Assembly: GCF_000002425.4 (NCBI RefSeq)
Contig: NC_037271.1
Span: forward strand, 15,404,283-15,468,282
Origin: Physcomitrium patens
Taxonomy: Eukaryota; Streptophyta; Bryopsida; Funariales; Funariaceae
Reading direction: 5' to 3'
Length of the DNA: 64,000 bases
Below are positions 12,400 through 22,302 of the stretch, one piece after another (the first letter of the stretch is position 1; each line of letters begins with the position of its first letter). The position numbers were made by a program, and so were the translations under genes. Under the pieces are notes generated by a model, which saw nothing but the letters and a program-made list of their open reading frames with translations, did no database searches and had not been told where the DNA came from.

Positions 12400-14192
12400 T
12401 ACAAAGTACTTAGAAATACTATTTGTAATAGCTTTTAGATATCATGAGTACAAATTCTTTTGTTATATATTATTTTTATTTTTATTTTATTTTATTTTAT
12501 TTATTTTATTTTTTTATTTTTTTTTATTTTTTTTAAAATCCTAATCCTAGATAACAAGCTTTGGCAAGCTGTAATTCTCAATCTGACTGTCCGATTCTTG
12601 TGAAACTTCTACCACTAGTGTATTTACAAGTCTTCTAAATGCTCAAGAAGTTCAATCCAATCCAACTTATAGATTGCAAGAAAACGCCGTAAATCCACAC
12701 TGATGTCCCTTGATCGTCGCCTAGAAAGTTGATGATAAACTTTAACTTATAATTTTTCCTTTATTAACTATTAATTCTCATTCAAACTTTGTATACAGCT
12801 CCGCCTTTAAGTCCTCAACTTATCGCATCAAAACTCACCTTATTTCAGCTAGTAGATCTCCAAATATTACAAAAACCCTAAACTTTCCTAGTAGGCCAAC
12901 TTCTAATATCTTTTCATACTAATGATCAAATATCTTCTATTTGTATCATTAGAATAAAACAAATTTTTGCATGCACTTGGCATACTCAACCACCTAGACA
13001 GTTCTAAAATTTCAACTATAGATGTCTCTCTAATTTCACAAAACAGTCAAGAGTACTAGCCATTATTTTATTGCAAAAATCCAATTCATCAATACAAACA
13101 ATGACTTTGAGTAACGATTGTAAGTCCTTTCAAACCCTATGAATCCAATTTACCAATACAAATACTAACTTTGAACAACGATTGTAAAATCCTCCCAAAT
13201 CCTATGAAACGAAGTCTTATACCTTTCGAAGGAGCTTGAAGCTAGCTCTCCGACCCCAAAAATCTCGATCTCCAAATACCTTCTTCCTTTTTCTTTCTTT
13301 TCCTTTAACTCCATGAGATCCCCTATTCTTCCGCTCTAGACTCGGAATTAGAATAGCAGATTGCGCTTCCATGGAATTTTCACCTCTAAGAAGATCTTTC
13401 TATGGAAAGGACGTTTCTTCCAAAACAATATAGAGAATGAAACAGCTTGAAATAGAATCGAAGCCTCCATATTCAGGACCTCATTGGGTTGTCCAACCGA
13501 GTCAGGTCTCATACTGGGTAAGAAGCCTGTAACAGGACCTAGATTGGATGTCCCCATGATTGGGTCAAATTAGTCCTTCACATTAGGCTCATCTGAATGT
13601 TGAATTGGTCCTTTTTCCTTTTGTCGACTCTTGGTAAGAACGGCTAGGACACATTCTATCCGATTCACCGGAGAATCTTGAAGCCTTTGATTTATCTCTT
13701 CAATTTTTTCTTAGCTTTGAATCTGCTGATCTCGATTATTGAAATTGAACAGAGCATTACATTGCTGATAAGTATGCCCTGACTGCTTGCTATTCCAACA
13801 CACTGGCGCATAATTATCACTGGCTCTGGAATTGAGACATTCACTAGCATAATGACCAATCTGCCTGCAAAAGAAACAACAAAGTGGTCTTCTTACACCT
13901 CCATCAGGCATATTGGGTGTCTCCATCGATATATATCTACTAGGCTTGTTCCATATAAAGTTAGAAAATGATCCTAGTTGTCCCATTGGTACGGAGGGTA
14001 CTTGATTTGATGACGCCAGTGGAGCATACATAGTTGTCACGTTTGGTGGTACAGCTTGCAATGGGGTGACATTAATTGACTCCTAAATATTGGCACTGGA
14101 ATTGGCCATTGTTTCTAACATCTAAGATGACTAAATATTAATAAAACTTTTTTGTTTATATTTTTACCATATAGTCGAGTTACAACATGACA
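12400..14192. mobile_element. LTR-like insert C in D integrase, carrying antisense gag
   Basis: The right end is exact: GTTACAACATGACA at 14192, followed by ACGG and the resumed integrase frame. The left end is uncertain (about 12380-12440). The right terminus and several internal blocks (for example GCCGTAAATCCACAC at 12686 and AATATTAATAAAAC at 14130) match insert E (23474-24829), and the termini resemble solo LTR B. It is about 1.8 kb, with a T-rich low-complexity stretch at 12470-12535. It is best read as a solo LTR or LTR-like non-autonomous element. Confidence 0.65.
13350..14120 (-). pseudogene. Captured gag fragment, antisense within insert C
   Basis: On the minus strand, 13711-14061 is open for 116 codons and contains a good zinc knuckle, CFFCRQIGHYASEC, then a second degraded one, CWNSKQSGHTYQQC. 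Both align with the nucleocapsid of element D (9025-9140), and DNYAPVCWNSKQSGH matches DDYAPVYRNYKQSGH. Further downstream on the minus strand (13640-13570) KEKGPIQ matches D's DKGPI. This is therefore about 0.75 kb of a D-like gag lying inside an LTR-like sequence in reverse orientation, better preserved than gag in D itself. Confidence 0.75.
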
Positions 14193-14429
14193 ACGGATCA
14201 ACCTACTGGAACTTAAGCAATGCCATTAGTAACAATTCTGGCTCAAGCACCTTTTAAAAAATGGAGAATTGATTTTATAGGAGCAATTGCACAAACCTTG
14301 AGAAATGGACAAAAATGGTATATATTGGTAGCAACGAATTACGTAACAAAATGGCCTAAAGCTATAGCTACAAAAATCGATAGTGCAAGTATAGTAGCAA
14401 CCTTTATGTATGAAAATTTTATTACACGG
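14193..14429 (+). pseudogene. Element D integrase, middle segment
   Basis: Frame after insert C: MPLVTI...APFKKWRIDFIGAI (first catalytic Asp in DFIG, about 14260-14285), then WYILVATNYVTKWPKAIATK and FMYENFITR. The segment stops at solo LTR B, and the missing F-G-C...EL(I)SDGGTHF continues at 16171. One TAA precedes it. Confidence 0.8.
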
Positions 14430-16167
14430 TGTCGTAATATGTAAAGTCTTGCTTGAAAATGCTCCGAGCACCTAACTATGGAAGGAAGAATGGAAATTGT
14501 AATAAAAAAATCCTAATTCTAATAGAATATTAACAATGCTCTAACAAGATAATAATAATGGTAAGCAAGCTTAATCGAATTCAAAAAAATCTCAAAGAAA
14601 TTTCAAACAAACAATAAGAATTCTTAAAGAAATATTAAAAGGATCACAAATATCACTTAAATACATCTCAATTCAATATTAATTTAATTCTAGTTAAAAT
14701 CCTATTGAACTTCATTCAAACTTGAGGCCAAAAATAATTGAATCTTAAATCCTAATAAAATCCTAAACCCTAAATCAAACCCTAAACAAACCTTAAACCA
14801 AACCCCAACCAAATTCTAAACCAAATCCTAATCAAATCCTAACCAAATCCTAAACCAAATCCTGATCCAAACTCTAAATAAAACCCTAACCAAATCCTAA
14901 ATCAAACTCTAACCAAACCCTAAACAAACCATAAACCAAATCCCAACCAAATCCTAAACCAAATCCTAACCAAACCCTAACCAAATCCTAAATCAAATCC
15001 TAAATCAAATCCTAATATAAATCCTAAACCCTAAATCAAACCCTAACCAAATTCTAAATCCTAAATCAAACCCTAATCCAAATCCTAAATCCTAAATCAA
15101 ATTCTAAGCAAATCCTAAACCAAACCCTAATAATTCCTATAATTGATTTGAACCTCAATAACTAATGAATAAACTATTGATCTTAACTCAAATTTTTTAT
15201 GCTTCTTAAAAATTAAGTTAAAAATAAGCATAAAAAAATTTAAAATGATCGGAATTACCAAATTGATGATACCTTCAAAAATATGATCGGGTATTGGCAA
15301 GCCTCCTTCTCCAATCTTGATGCCAATCTTCTAGAGCCGATATCTCTCTTTTGCATTGTTTGATTGATTTCAAAATTCTCATGCACATAGAAAAATAAAT
15401 ATAATAACCTTTCATGTAAGTTTCACTCCAATCTAAGTAGTAAATTGTAAGAAATATTAAAAACCCTCATTGGACCTAAAATACTACTTTTTGAGACCTT
15501 GACCCACTTAAACCTCAATATCCTTCAATTCAATTGTTAGATCGAGCTCAAATTCACAACATATATTGAGCAGAATTATAACCATTAATCCACAAAATTT
15601 TACTCATAGATCTATAACAAAACCTTTTGAAATCACCCAAAATATAAACCTTGTTTTATTTCACAAAACCTAAGTCATTTGAAACAAATCTTGACTTTGC
15701 AAAGCTCTTACAAAGTCATAACAACTTCAAATCATCCAAAACCAACACCTATAAAAACCTTATACAATCTTCTTTCAAATTCTACTCTTCGATTTGCCAA
15801 AGAGTCCCGAAGTCGTCGTCAAGACTTAATTTTGTGCCTTAGGGCCTGATTTTGACCCTAGTTCATAACTGGCCTTCTTTGTGTATCAATATCTAGTTTT
15901 TTAAAGTAATTTTTACTAGAATTTACTCTTAACTTCTTCCTAAAGATGTCTATATCATTTATTTTTTCAATCTACCTTATTTTGCCTTATTTTTGGCCCT
16001 ACAAAGTAAGTAGAAGCTATTTTTTAAAAAAGGGCAGCATTATTATTAAAAGTTTTACTACCTTTTATCTTTTATCCAGATTTTTTTACTTTTTCTTTTA
16101 ACTTGGCTCTTCTATAATAAGATCCACATTATCATCTTTTACCATGTAGTCATATTATAATACGACA
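14430..16167. mobile_element. Solo LTR B inserted in D integrase
   Basis: 1738 bp, TGTCGTAATATG...ATTATAATACGACA, with near-palindromic termini (TGTCGTA/TACGACA). Left flank ACGG and right flank ATAG fit a 4-bp target duplication altered by CG to TA changes. Removing it restores the integrase reading ...FITR-FGC.... It contains a 390-bp run of degenerate CAAATCCTAAAC units. Diverged copies are P (50095-51792) and Q (57919-58744). Orientation cannot be fixed because no internal region is present. Confidence 0.78.
14745..15135 (+). repeat. Degenerate telomere-like (CCCTAAA-related) array inside LTR B
   Basis: About 390 bp made of variations on CAAACCCTAAAC and CAAATCCTAAAC, roughly a 12-bp period, resembling plant telomere repeats with decay. 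The same kind of array lies in P (50385-50720) and weakly in Q (57960-58040), so it belongs to the LTR family and is not a relic of a chromosome end. Confidence 0.8.
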
Positions 16168-16857
16168 ATAGTTTGGTTGTCTACAAGAATTAATTAGTGA
16201 TGGAGGAACTCATTTTATAAATAGTACAGTCAAAGCACTTATGACTAAATACAAAATTAAATATCATAAGACTACACCATATCACCCTAGAGCCAATTGA
16301 CAAACAGAAAAGACTAATAGAATTTTATATAAAATCTTAACAAAAATAGTTTTAGGAGTGGGAACAGATTAGAACACTAAGTTATTCGCAACTTTGTGGG
16401 CATACCATACTGCGTATAAAGTTACTACCAATACTATCCCTTTTCAATTGGTTTATGGCCAAGAAGTAATATTACCTATTGAATTGAAAGTCCAAAGTTT
16501 ACAAATTATTATATATAATAGATTGAAAGATCATGATTCATTATCGCACCATTTAGAAGAATTAAAAAAAATTGAATGAAACTAGAGCCAATGCATTAAT
16601 GATAGTGGAAACTACACAAAAACAAAGAAAGACTTATTATGATAGTAAGCTTAGACCAAAGGCTTTTATATCAAATGATTTGATACTTCTTTATGGTAGT
16701 CGATTTAAAAATTTTCCGCAAAAATTTTAAATTTGATAGCATGGACCATATCGAGTTATTGATGGATTTCGAAATAGTTCAGTGCAATTGGAAGATTTTT
16801 TGGATACTAAATTAATGACATGGATCAATGGCAATTGGCTTAAAATATACTATATAT
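16168..16857 (+). pseudogene. Element D integrase, C-terminal segment
   Basis: Continues the catalytic core: LISDGGTHF (16190-16216, second catalytic Asp), the HKTTPYHPRAN-QTEK region (16265-16310, catalytic Glu retained), LWAYHTAYKVTTNTIPFQLVYGQEVILPIEL (16390-16490) and a C-terminal GPYRVIDGF block (16740-16770). The frame ends near 16857 without a chromodomain. A few stops and one frameshift are present. Confidence 0.8.
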
Positions 16858-16882
16858 AAACCCGAGACAGGTTTTTTGTTAC

Positions 16883-16900
16883 AAAAAGGAGGGGGATAAA
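16883..16900 (+). promoter_or_regulatory. Internal polypurine tract of element D
   Basis: AAAAAGGAGGGGGATAAA lies directly after the integrase end, about 0.3 kb before the extra ORF. It is a far better polypurine tract than the sequence next to the 3' LTR (AGATAGAAGTGGAG at 25806-25819). It could be a second plus-strand priming site between pol and the third ORF. Confidence 0.5.
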
Positions 16901-17181
16901 TAATGATGATGATAGGATAGTAAATGTAAGGTGATAAGAAGTGTTAGGAATATGGATGGGATTAGTGATGGTGGTAGTAAAGATTGGTTGTCAGACCTAG
17001 TTAGTAGGGTATTTCATCATGACAAATCGTAGAAAATAAGGGAGAGTCGACCCAATTGATTGGACCATAGTAAGAAGTAGGAGAAGGGCTCTTGACAAGC
17101 ATTGTGTTTTCTTTTGTGTAAGCAGCCGTATATGTGTGTTTTGAGAGATTAGTTGTAAATACTTACTTGTGTTAGAATACA

Positions 17182-17778
17182 ATGGCAATTGAGAAGACTA
17201 AGAGGCAGTTGAATAGGGAGGAAAAATAGCGCAATCTAAGGCACAAGGATGAGTTGCCACCATTGGAGTGTATTATTGTGACTAATGTGGAGCCAATTCA
17301 ATTGGATGTTTGTTGGACCAAGGAGAAGTAGCAGGATTTTTGAGGAGTGCATACGCATGGGTTTTATCGCATTTTGCAAAACTTACCAGCAATTAACATT
17401 GTGCTGGTGGAGGTTAGGATTAAGGAAAAGTGGATAGCAAAAAAAGAGAAGGTGGCAAACATAGTATCTAAGAAAGCAAGGATGGAGATCGATTAGAAGG
17501 AATAGCAAGAGGGACTGCAGATAGAGGTTGTGATGTTGCAGACTAAACTAGCCACATTAGAGAAGGAGGTCAAAAATTTAGTGCAGACCAATATGCCAGT
17601 TTCAATGACAACACCTTTGGAGTTACTTTTGAAATCGATAGAAGAATGGCAGAAGATGTTGTAGGAGCGCAACAACCAAATTGTCCATCTTGAATCTCAG
17701 GTACGGGAATTGGATTTATTGAATGAAGATCTAATGGCACGTTTGGAAAGAGAACCCTCGAACACCGAGGTAGATAAC
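17182..17778 (+). pseudogene. Element D extra ORF after pol (coiled-coil-like), first part
   Basis: From ATG at 17182 a single frame runs 199 codons to the insertion site of element A and continues in the same frame after it at 25680-25788, ending in TAA. Its interruptions are TAG and one TGA, of the kind produced by CAG or CGA deamination, with no frameshift. The predicted protein is charged and heptad-like: KLATLEKEVKNL (about 17545-17580), then the HLESQVRELDLLNEDLMARLERE region (17690-17757). I recognise no known domain. The position, between integrase and the 3' LTR, is where Athila/Tat-like elements carry env-like or unknown ORFs. Confidence 0.65.
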
Positions 17779-17908
17779 TGTCACGGACCAAAAAATACAA
17801 ACAAGAAATCTAAACAAGAAGTTCAAGAAGAAATGACAAGAACTAGATTATCAGATGAGTACAAGAGCAACGCCAAGAGAATTGAGCTAGAGCTTCAAGA
17901 GATGCATT

Positions 17909-17950
17909 GTCAAGACTAAAGAACTCTTCAGCCTTGACTCCTATATATAC
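17909..17950 (-). promoter_or_regulatory. TATA box and adjoining 13-bp-arm palindrome of element A
   Basis: In element orientation TATATATAG is followed within a few bases by GTCAAGGCTGAAG-AGTT-CTTTAGTCTTGAC. The 5' LTR copy (25331-25360) reads with CG where this one has CA/TG in both arms, so the original arms matched better. A palindrome of the same size sits at the same place in G, I, K, J and L. Confidence 0.6.
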
Positions 17951-18049
17951 TACTGGCCTATGGTTCTAAGGAAGCGCATCAAGAAGCTTCTCAAGAACTA
18001 TGAAGCTTCTTGAGCAACTACCCAAGAGCTAGGAAGCTTCTCAAGTAAC

Positions 18050-18235
18050 TTCCTAGAATCTACTAGAATATTCTAAGAATCTTCTAGAGCTTTCTAAGGG
18101 AATCTTTAGGGAATCTTTAAAGAATCTTTAAGGAATCTTTGAAGAATATTCTAAGAGAATATTCAAGAAATCTTCTGGAAGTTTCTAGAGACTTCTTTCT
18201 AGAAGGTTCTAGAAACTTGTCTCTAGAAAGGTCTA
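18050..18235 (-). promoter_or_regulatory. Heat-shock-element-like array in the A LTR U3
   Basis: Alternating GAA and TTC triplets spaced by two bases recur throughout. The best is TTCTAGAAGGTTCTAGAA at 18197-18214, four perfect alternating units matching the nTTCnnGAAn consensus for HSF binding, repeated at 25619-25636 in the other LTR. Others include GAATATTC (18147 and 18161), AGAATCTTCTAGA (18080-18092) and GAAGCTTC. The array lies upstream of the TATA box in element orientation, as a promoter array should. Function is inferred from motif form only. Confidence 0.6.
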
Positions 18236-18303
18236 AGGACTATGTCCCTAACATCACCTCCTCCTTTAGCTTTGAGATCTCCGAGAAGCAATGTTATCGT
18301 CAG

Positions 18304-18657
18304 TCAATACCAATGCAAGAAAATGAAGATCTGTCGCATAACCTCTACTATGAACTCCAATTGTTGTTCACGAGGCAAGTGATTCAATGGTCCTTGAAGC
18401 CAACGGTAGTGGCCCACGCCTTCAACTTTTGACCAAGCATGAACCTCCGTGTCTTCATTGTGAAATTGTCCTGCAAACACTCCTTCTGGCTGACCATTGT
18501 AGGCAGGCTCGACCTCAAATACAATCACCAGCGATCTGTTGCTCGGAATCCTTCGTCGTCGTTGTGATGCAAGCGGTTCTTCATCTCGCGGTCGTCTTCG
18601 TGAGCTAGTTGCTTGAGATGACATGACAAGTGTAGTATCTTGGCTATCCATATTCAA
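18304..18657 (-). CDS. Conserved accessory ORF of chromovirus A (unknown function)
   Basis: 117 codons downstream of the chromodomain, ending 50 bp before the 3' LTR and starting 139 bp after the integrase stop. The N-terminal third is low in hydrophobics and Arg/Glu-rich (SSRRRPRDEEPLASQRRRR, about residues 18-36). The C-terminal half is folded-looking: SLVIVFEVEP, then GVGHYRWLQGPLNHLPREQQ, then a helix. Element G has a homologue in the same position (36203-36625), sharing SRRRxRDE, LVIxxEV and GHYRWLxGPxNHLxREQ; a decayed third copy is in K (31144-31374). Conservation between divergent elements argues for a real protein. No domain is recognised. The basic N-terminus suggests RNA or DNA contact, a guess. 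Confidence 0.75.
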   Translation of the reverse strand: MNMDSQDTTLVMSSQATSSRRRPRDEEPLASQRRRRIPSNRSLVIVFEVEPAYNGQPEGVFAGQFHNEDTEVHAWSKVEGVGHYRWLQGPLNHLPREQQLEFIVEVMRQIFIFLHWY

Positions 18658-18796
18658 AGGCTAAAACAATAAGAACAAACTTGGGCTACTAACAAAGTTC
18701 TACGCTATCTTGGAGAGAATGACTACATCAACTATGGATTTTCGTGGTGCTCTCTCCTCTTCTCTGTTTTCTGGATGAGCAAGCTTCAATAAGAAG

Positions 18797-20143
18797 CTAT
18801 CGTCGAACCGGCTTGGATTTCTCAAGATATCGTCGATGAAACTCCTGTACCTTTTGCGGCACATTCAGAAGATTTTCGGCCGGCTCCCATGTTTGTTCAT
18901 TAATATCGTAACCGCTCCAATGCACAAAGTATTCTAATTTACCCCGTCTTTGCCGTGAATCCAGGACCTTTTCTACCTCGTATTCTTCGTGGTTCTCTAT
19001 TTCTATGTTAGGTGGTGGACATTGTACTCTTCCAGGAAAAGATGATTCTTGATAAGGCTCCAACAAAGAAACATGAAAGACAGGATGTACCTTCATAGTA
19101 GCTGGTAACTCCAGACGATACGCTACAGGATTGATCTGCTTCAGGATAACAAATGGTCCCAATCTTCGATAGTCCAATTTGTCACATGGCCGCTTGGTCT
19201 TAATATTTCGTCGAAGCAGCCAAACTTTGTCTCCAATCGTGAATTTAGGTGCCTGATTCTGAAATTTATCCGTGGACGCCTTGTAAGATTCTTGGACAGT
19301 TTGCAATTGAAGCTTCAATGTAGTTTGAAGCTGCGAAAGCTCCTTCACCAATCCTTCAGCTCCCGGATTGTTAATTGTTGACGAATTCCATAAGTCAAGC
19401 TTTGGATGGTATCCATAATTGGAAAAGAATGGCGTTTGTTGAGTTGACGCATGAAGGGTGTTGTTATATGTGAACTCGGCTAGCGGTAGATATGCGGCCC
19501 AATCATCTTGTTGATAGTTGATGGTGCAACGTAAATATTGCTCTAAAACTTGATTCACCCGTTTTGTTTGGCCGTCCGTTTGAGGATAAAATGCCGAAGA
19601 AAGCTTGATATCCACCTTCAATATCTCAAAAAGAGATTTCCAAAACTTTGACACAAACTGGGTTCCTCGATCCGATACGATATCATCTGGTAGACCATGA
19701 TATCGATACACATTATCAAGAAAGAGTCTTGCTGTGTCTTCGCTTGACGATGTCTTCTTGCAAGGGACAAAATGTGCCATCTTTGTAAGCCGGTCTACGA
19801 CAACAAAAATGCTGTCAAATGAATTCGATGGTGGTAGATCCGTAATAAAGTCCATGGAAACCGAAGACCATGGTCGGCACGGAATAGGCAATGGCTGTAG
19901 AAGTCCATAAGGCCGATGTCGAGGGTTTTTGGATCTTGAACAAATGTCACAAGATACAACAAAATCTTTCACATCCTTCCACATTTGAGGCCACCAAAAA
20001 TCGCAGGAAATAAGTTCCAAGGTCTTATTGAATCCAAAATATCCCGCAGCTGAAAAGTCATGACGAGATTGAAGAACTCGAAGTCGTGTTGGCCCTTTTG
20101 GGATATATAACCGCTCTTCGAAATATACTAGATCTCCTTCCAT
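18797..20143 (-). pseudogene. Element A integrase with C-terminal chromodomain
   Basis: 448 codons open. The zinc-binding region ([11 protein letters not shown]...CDICSR; second His of the HHCC now Tyr) is followed by the catalytic core: [10 protein letters not shown] (Asp), IVSDRGTQF (Asp), then [10 protein letters not shown], where the catalytic Glu has become Lys (codon 19562-19564). A GPF module ([19 protein letters not shown]) and a full chromodomain follow ([22 protein letters not shown], then [15 protein letters not shown], about residues 382-435), which in chromoviruses directs integration to marked chromatin. With the Glu lost, strand transfer should be dead although the ORF is long. 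An upstream stop separates it from RNase H. Confidence 0.9.
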
Positions 20144-20215
20144 CTTGAATTTATCATCACTAGCATGTTGCTTGATATCAAGGGCTAGAGAATCTTCAAT
20201 GGTTGCGGCCCGTAC

Positions 20216-21463
20216 CTAGTCGAGGAAGTCAGCATCAATTGGTACAATAGCTGCGTTGAGCCGAAATTTCTCTGGCTTCAACAATGTCGTGCATTGTTGA
20301 TCAAATGCTGCATCTCCAGCCTTTGGCGTGAGATATGATCTCCTTGATAATGCATCGGACAACCCTTGTTGCTTCCTAGGTCGATAAGTAATAACAAAGT
20401 CGAACCTGGATAGCAACATACTCCACCAAGCTTGACGCCGATTCAAAACCTGAGCCGACATAAAATACTCCAAATTCTTGTGATCCGTATATACGGTCAT
20501 TGGATGTGCAGTTCCTTCGAGAAAGTAGCGCCACTCTTAGAAAGAATCTACTATAGCAAGGAGTTCCTTATCGTGGATCTCATAGTTGATCTCAGCAGCA
20601 GAGAATTTTCGAGAATAGAACGCAACTGGATGGAGCTTCTCATCTACGCCCATCTGTGAAAGTACAGCTCCCAAAGCAAAATCCGAAGCATCTGTCTCCA
20701 AATAAAAGGCCTTTGTAAAGTCCGGATGTACCAAGATTGGAGCTGTAGTAAATACCATCTTGAAATCTTGGAATGCTTTTTCTACAATAAGTCCCCATTT
20801 GAGCTTATCCTTGCACGTTAACCGAGTGAAGGGGGCAGCAACTTGAGAATAATTCTTGATGAAGATCCGATAGTAGTTAGTAAATCCAAGAAAACATTGT
20901 ACGTCCCTAACCGTCTTCGGAACTTCCCAAGACATGATTGCTTCCACCTTCTTTGGATCCATCTTCAAGCCTTCCGTAGTCGCGATGAATCCCAAAAACT
21001 CCATCTCAGTTTGGTGAAATAAGCACTTCTCCAATTTGGCATAGAGTCCTCGCTCCCGTAGTTTTTTGAGTACCAGACGAATGTGCTTCTCATGTTCTTC
21101 CTCGTTCTTAGAAAATATCAAAATATCATCTAGATAGATGACAACAAAATCGTCTAGATGCTCTCGAAAGATGTCATTCATCATGTGTTGAAAGACTGCT
21201 GGAGCATTAGTAAGACCAAATGGCATGACATTGTATTCAAAATGGCCATACCTTGTTCGAAAAGCTGTCTTCCATTCATCTCCTTCCTTGATTCGCACAA
21301 GGTTGTAAGCTCCCCTTAGGTCAATCTTTGTAAAGATCCTTGCACGCCCAAGTTGTTCTAGAAGACCAGAGATCAAAGGCAGTGGGTAGCGATTCTTTTT
21401 TTTCACCTTGTTGAGACCTCGATAGTCCACGCACATCCGTAGTGAGCCATCCTTCTTCTTCAC
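20216..21463 (-). pseudogene. Element A reverse transcriptase and RNase H
   Basis: Open blocks 20537-21463 (RT and early RNase H, 308 codons) and 20216-20500 (late RNase H) are separated by one TAA in place of a Gln codon. RT shows RMCVDYRGLNKV, the palm segment [16 protein letters not shown] and the intact catalytic box VIYLDDILIFSKN. RNase H starts at FYLETDASDFALGAVLSQ and continues through the HDKELLAIVDSF and [12 protein letters not shown] blocks, all with the usual acidic residues, ending [11 protein letters not shown]. The RT start is also separated from protease by a break near 21464-21530. Confidence 0.9.
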
Positions 21464-21531
21464 AAATAAGATTGGTGCCCAGCTAGTGACTTTGAATGAC
21501 GGATGAAGTTCTTGGCTAGATTCTCGTCAAT

Positions 21532-22269
21532 CTACTTCCGCAACTCAGTCAACTCCGTCTGCGACAAATTGTAGATTGGTCCAAAAGGTGGTTGTGTTCT
21601 TTCTTGCAATTCAATAGCACAGTCATAGGGTCGATGCTCTGGCAGCATATCAGCATTCTTCTTTTCAAAGACATCTTTGAATTCTTCATACTGCTTTGGA
21701 ATAACCAAAGTCGGAGTTGCATCTTCTCGAGTCGGAGTTGCGAAGATAACAAGAGGTGTATTTTGCTTGGCTTCCTTCATGAAAGCCCTTGCACCTATAA
21801 ACAAGGATTTTTTTCTAGACATTGTCTTGGCAGATTCCACCTTCAAGGAGTTTGTTGGAAATGTCACTTTCCGCAACTTCCAATCTATTAATGGATTATA
21901 TCTATCAAGCCAAGATAGTCCCAAAATGATAGGACATGAAAGGGTCTTGATAACATTAAACACAATATTGCTCTCATGGTTTTCAAGACGTACCTTCAAT
22001 GGTTTAGTTTCATGGATAACATTGCTCGAAGACAATGGTCGTCCGTCTATGACTTCTACATGGACAGGCTTAAGTTTCTTTACAAGAGAAATATTGTGAA
22101 GCTTGGCAAACTCTTCATCTATAAAGCAAGCGGATGCACCTGAGTCTAATAAAGCATCGACTTGTAGTTCTTGAATACCCAGATGTAAAGGTACCATAAA
22201 ACAATCTGAAGGTTGAGCTAAGAGAAAGGGACCTTGATTAATTTTGGATGTTGAGATGTCCAGCCGCAC
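21532..22269 (-). pseudogene. Element A protease and linker to RT
   Basis: 245 codons in the -1 frame relative to gag. The aspartic protease active site is intact: [17 protein letters not shown] (about residues 41-57), with the flap-side block VILGLSWLDRYNPLIDW. The segment ends ...[22 protein letters not shown], the conserved lead-in to RT. The in-frame codons extend upstream past the first Met across the gag stop (RPATIGTV), so the protein is most likely made by frameshifting and not from its own start. Confidence 0.85.
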
Positions 22270-22274
22270 GGTCC

Positions 22275-22302
22275 CTATTGTGGCTGGGCGTCCTTATTTT
22301 TC
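22275..22302 (-). other. Candidate -1 frameshift site at A gag-pol junction
   Basis: Sense heptamer G-AAA-AAT (complement of 22296-22302) lies in the gag frame 18 nt upstream of the gag TAG (22275-22277). Protease continues in the -1 frame across it. G has G-AAA-AAC at exactly the same distance (40236-40242 to 40215-40217), M has A-AAA-AAT (3721-3727) and I has an A-run ending AAA-AAT. The heptamer is of the X-XXY-YYZ slippery class, with a mismatch at the first base in A and G. Confidence 0.6.

Larger units (their letters stand above)
17779..18253 (-). repeat. Element A 3' LTR
   Basis: 475 bp, TGTTAGGG...CCGTGACA in element orientation. U3 (right half on the plus strand) is packed with TTCnnGAA-type units. 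A TATA box (TATATATAG, plus-strand 17941-17950) and a 30-bp imperfect palindrome (17909-17938) follow. The partner LTR is at 25202-25674 (473 bp). Confidence 0.93.

Noticed and set aside
14745-15135. Interstitial telomere from a chromosome end fusion
   Set aside because: The array is degenerate and recurs at the same place in other copies of LTR family B.
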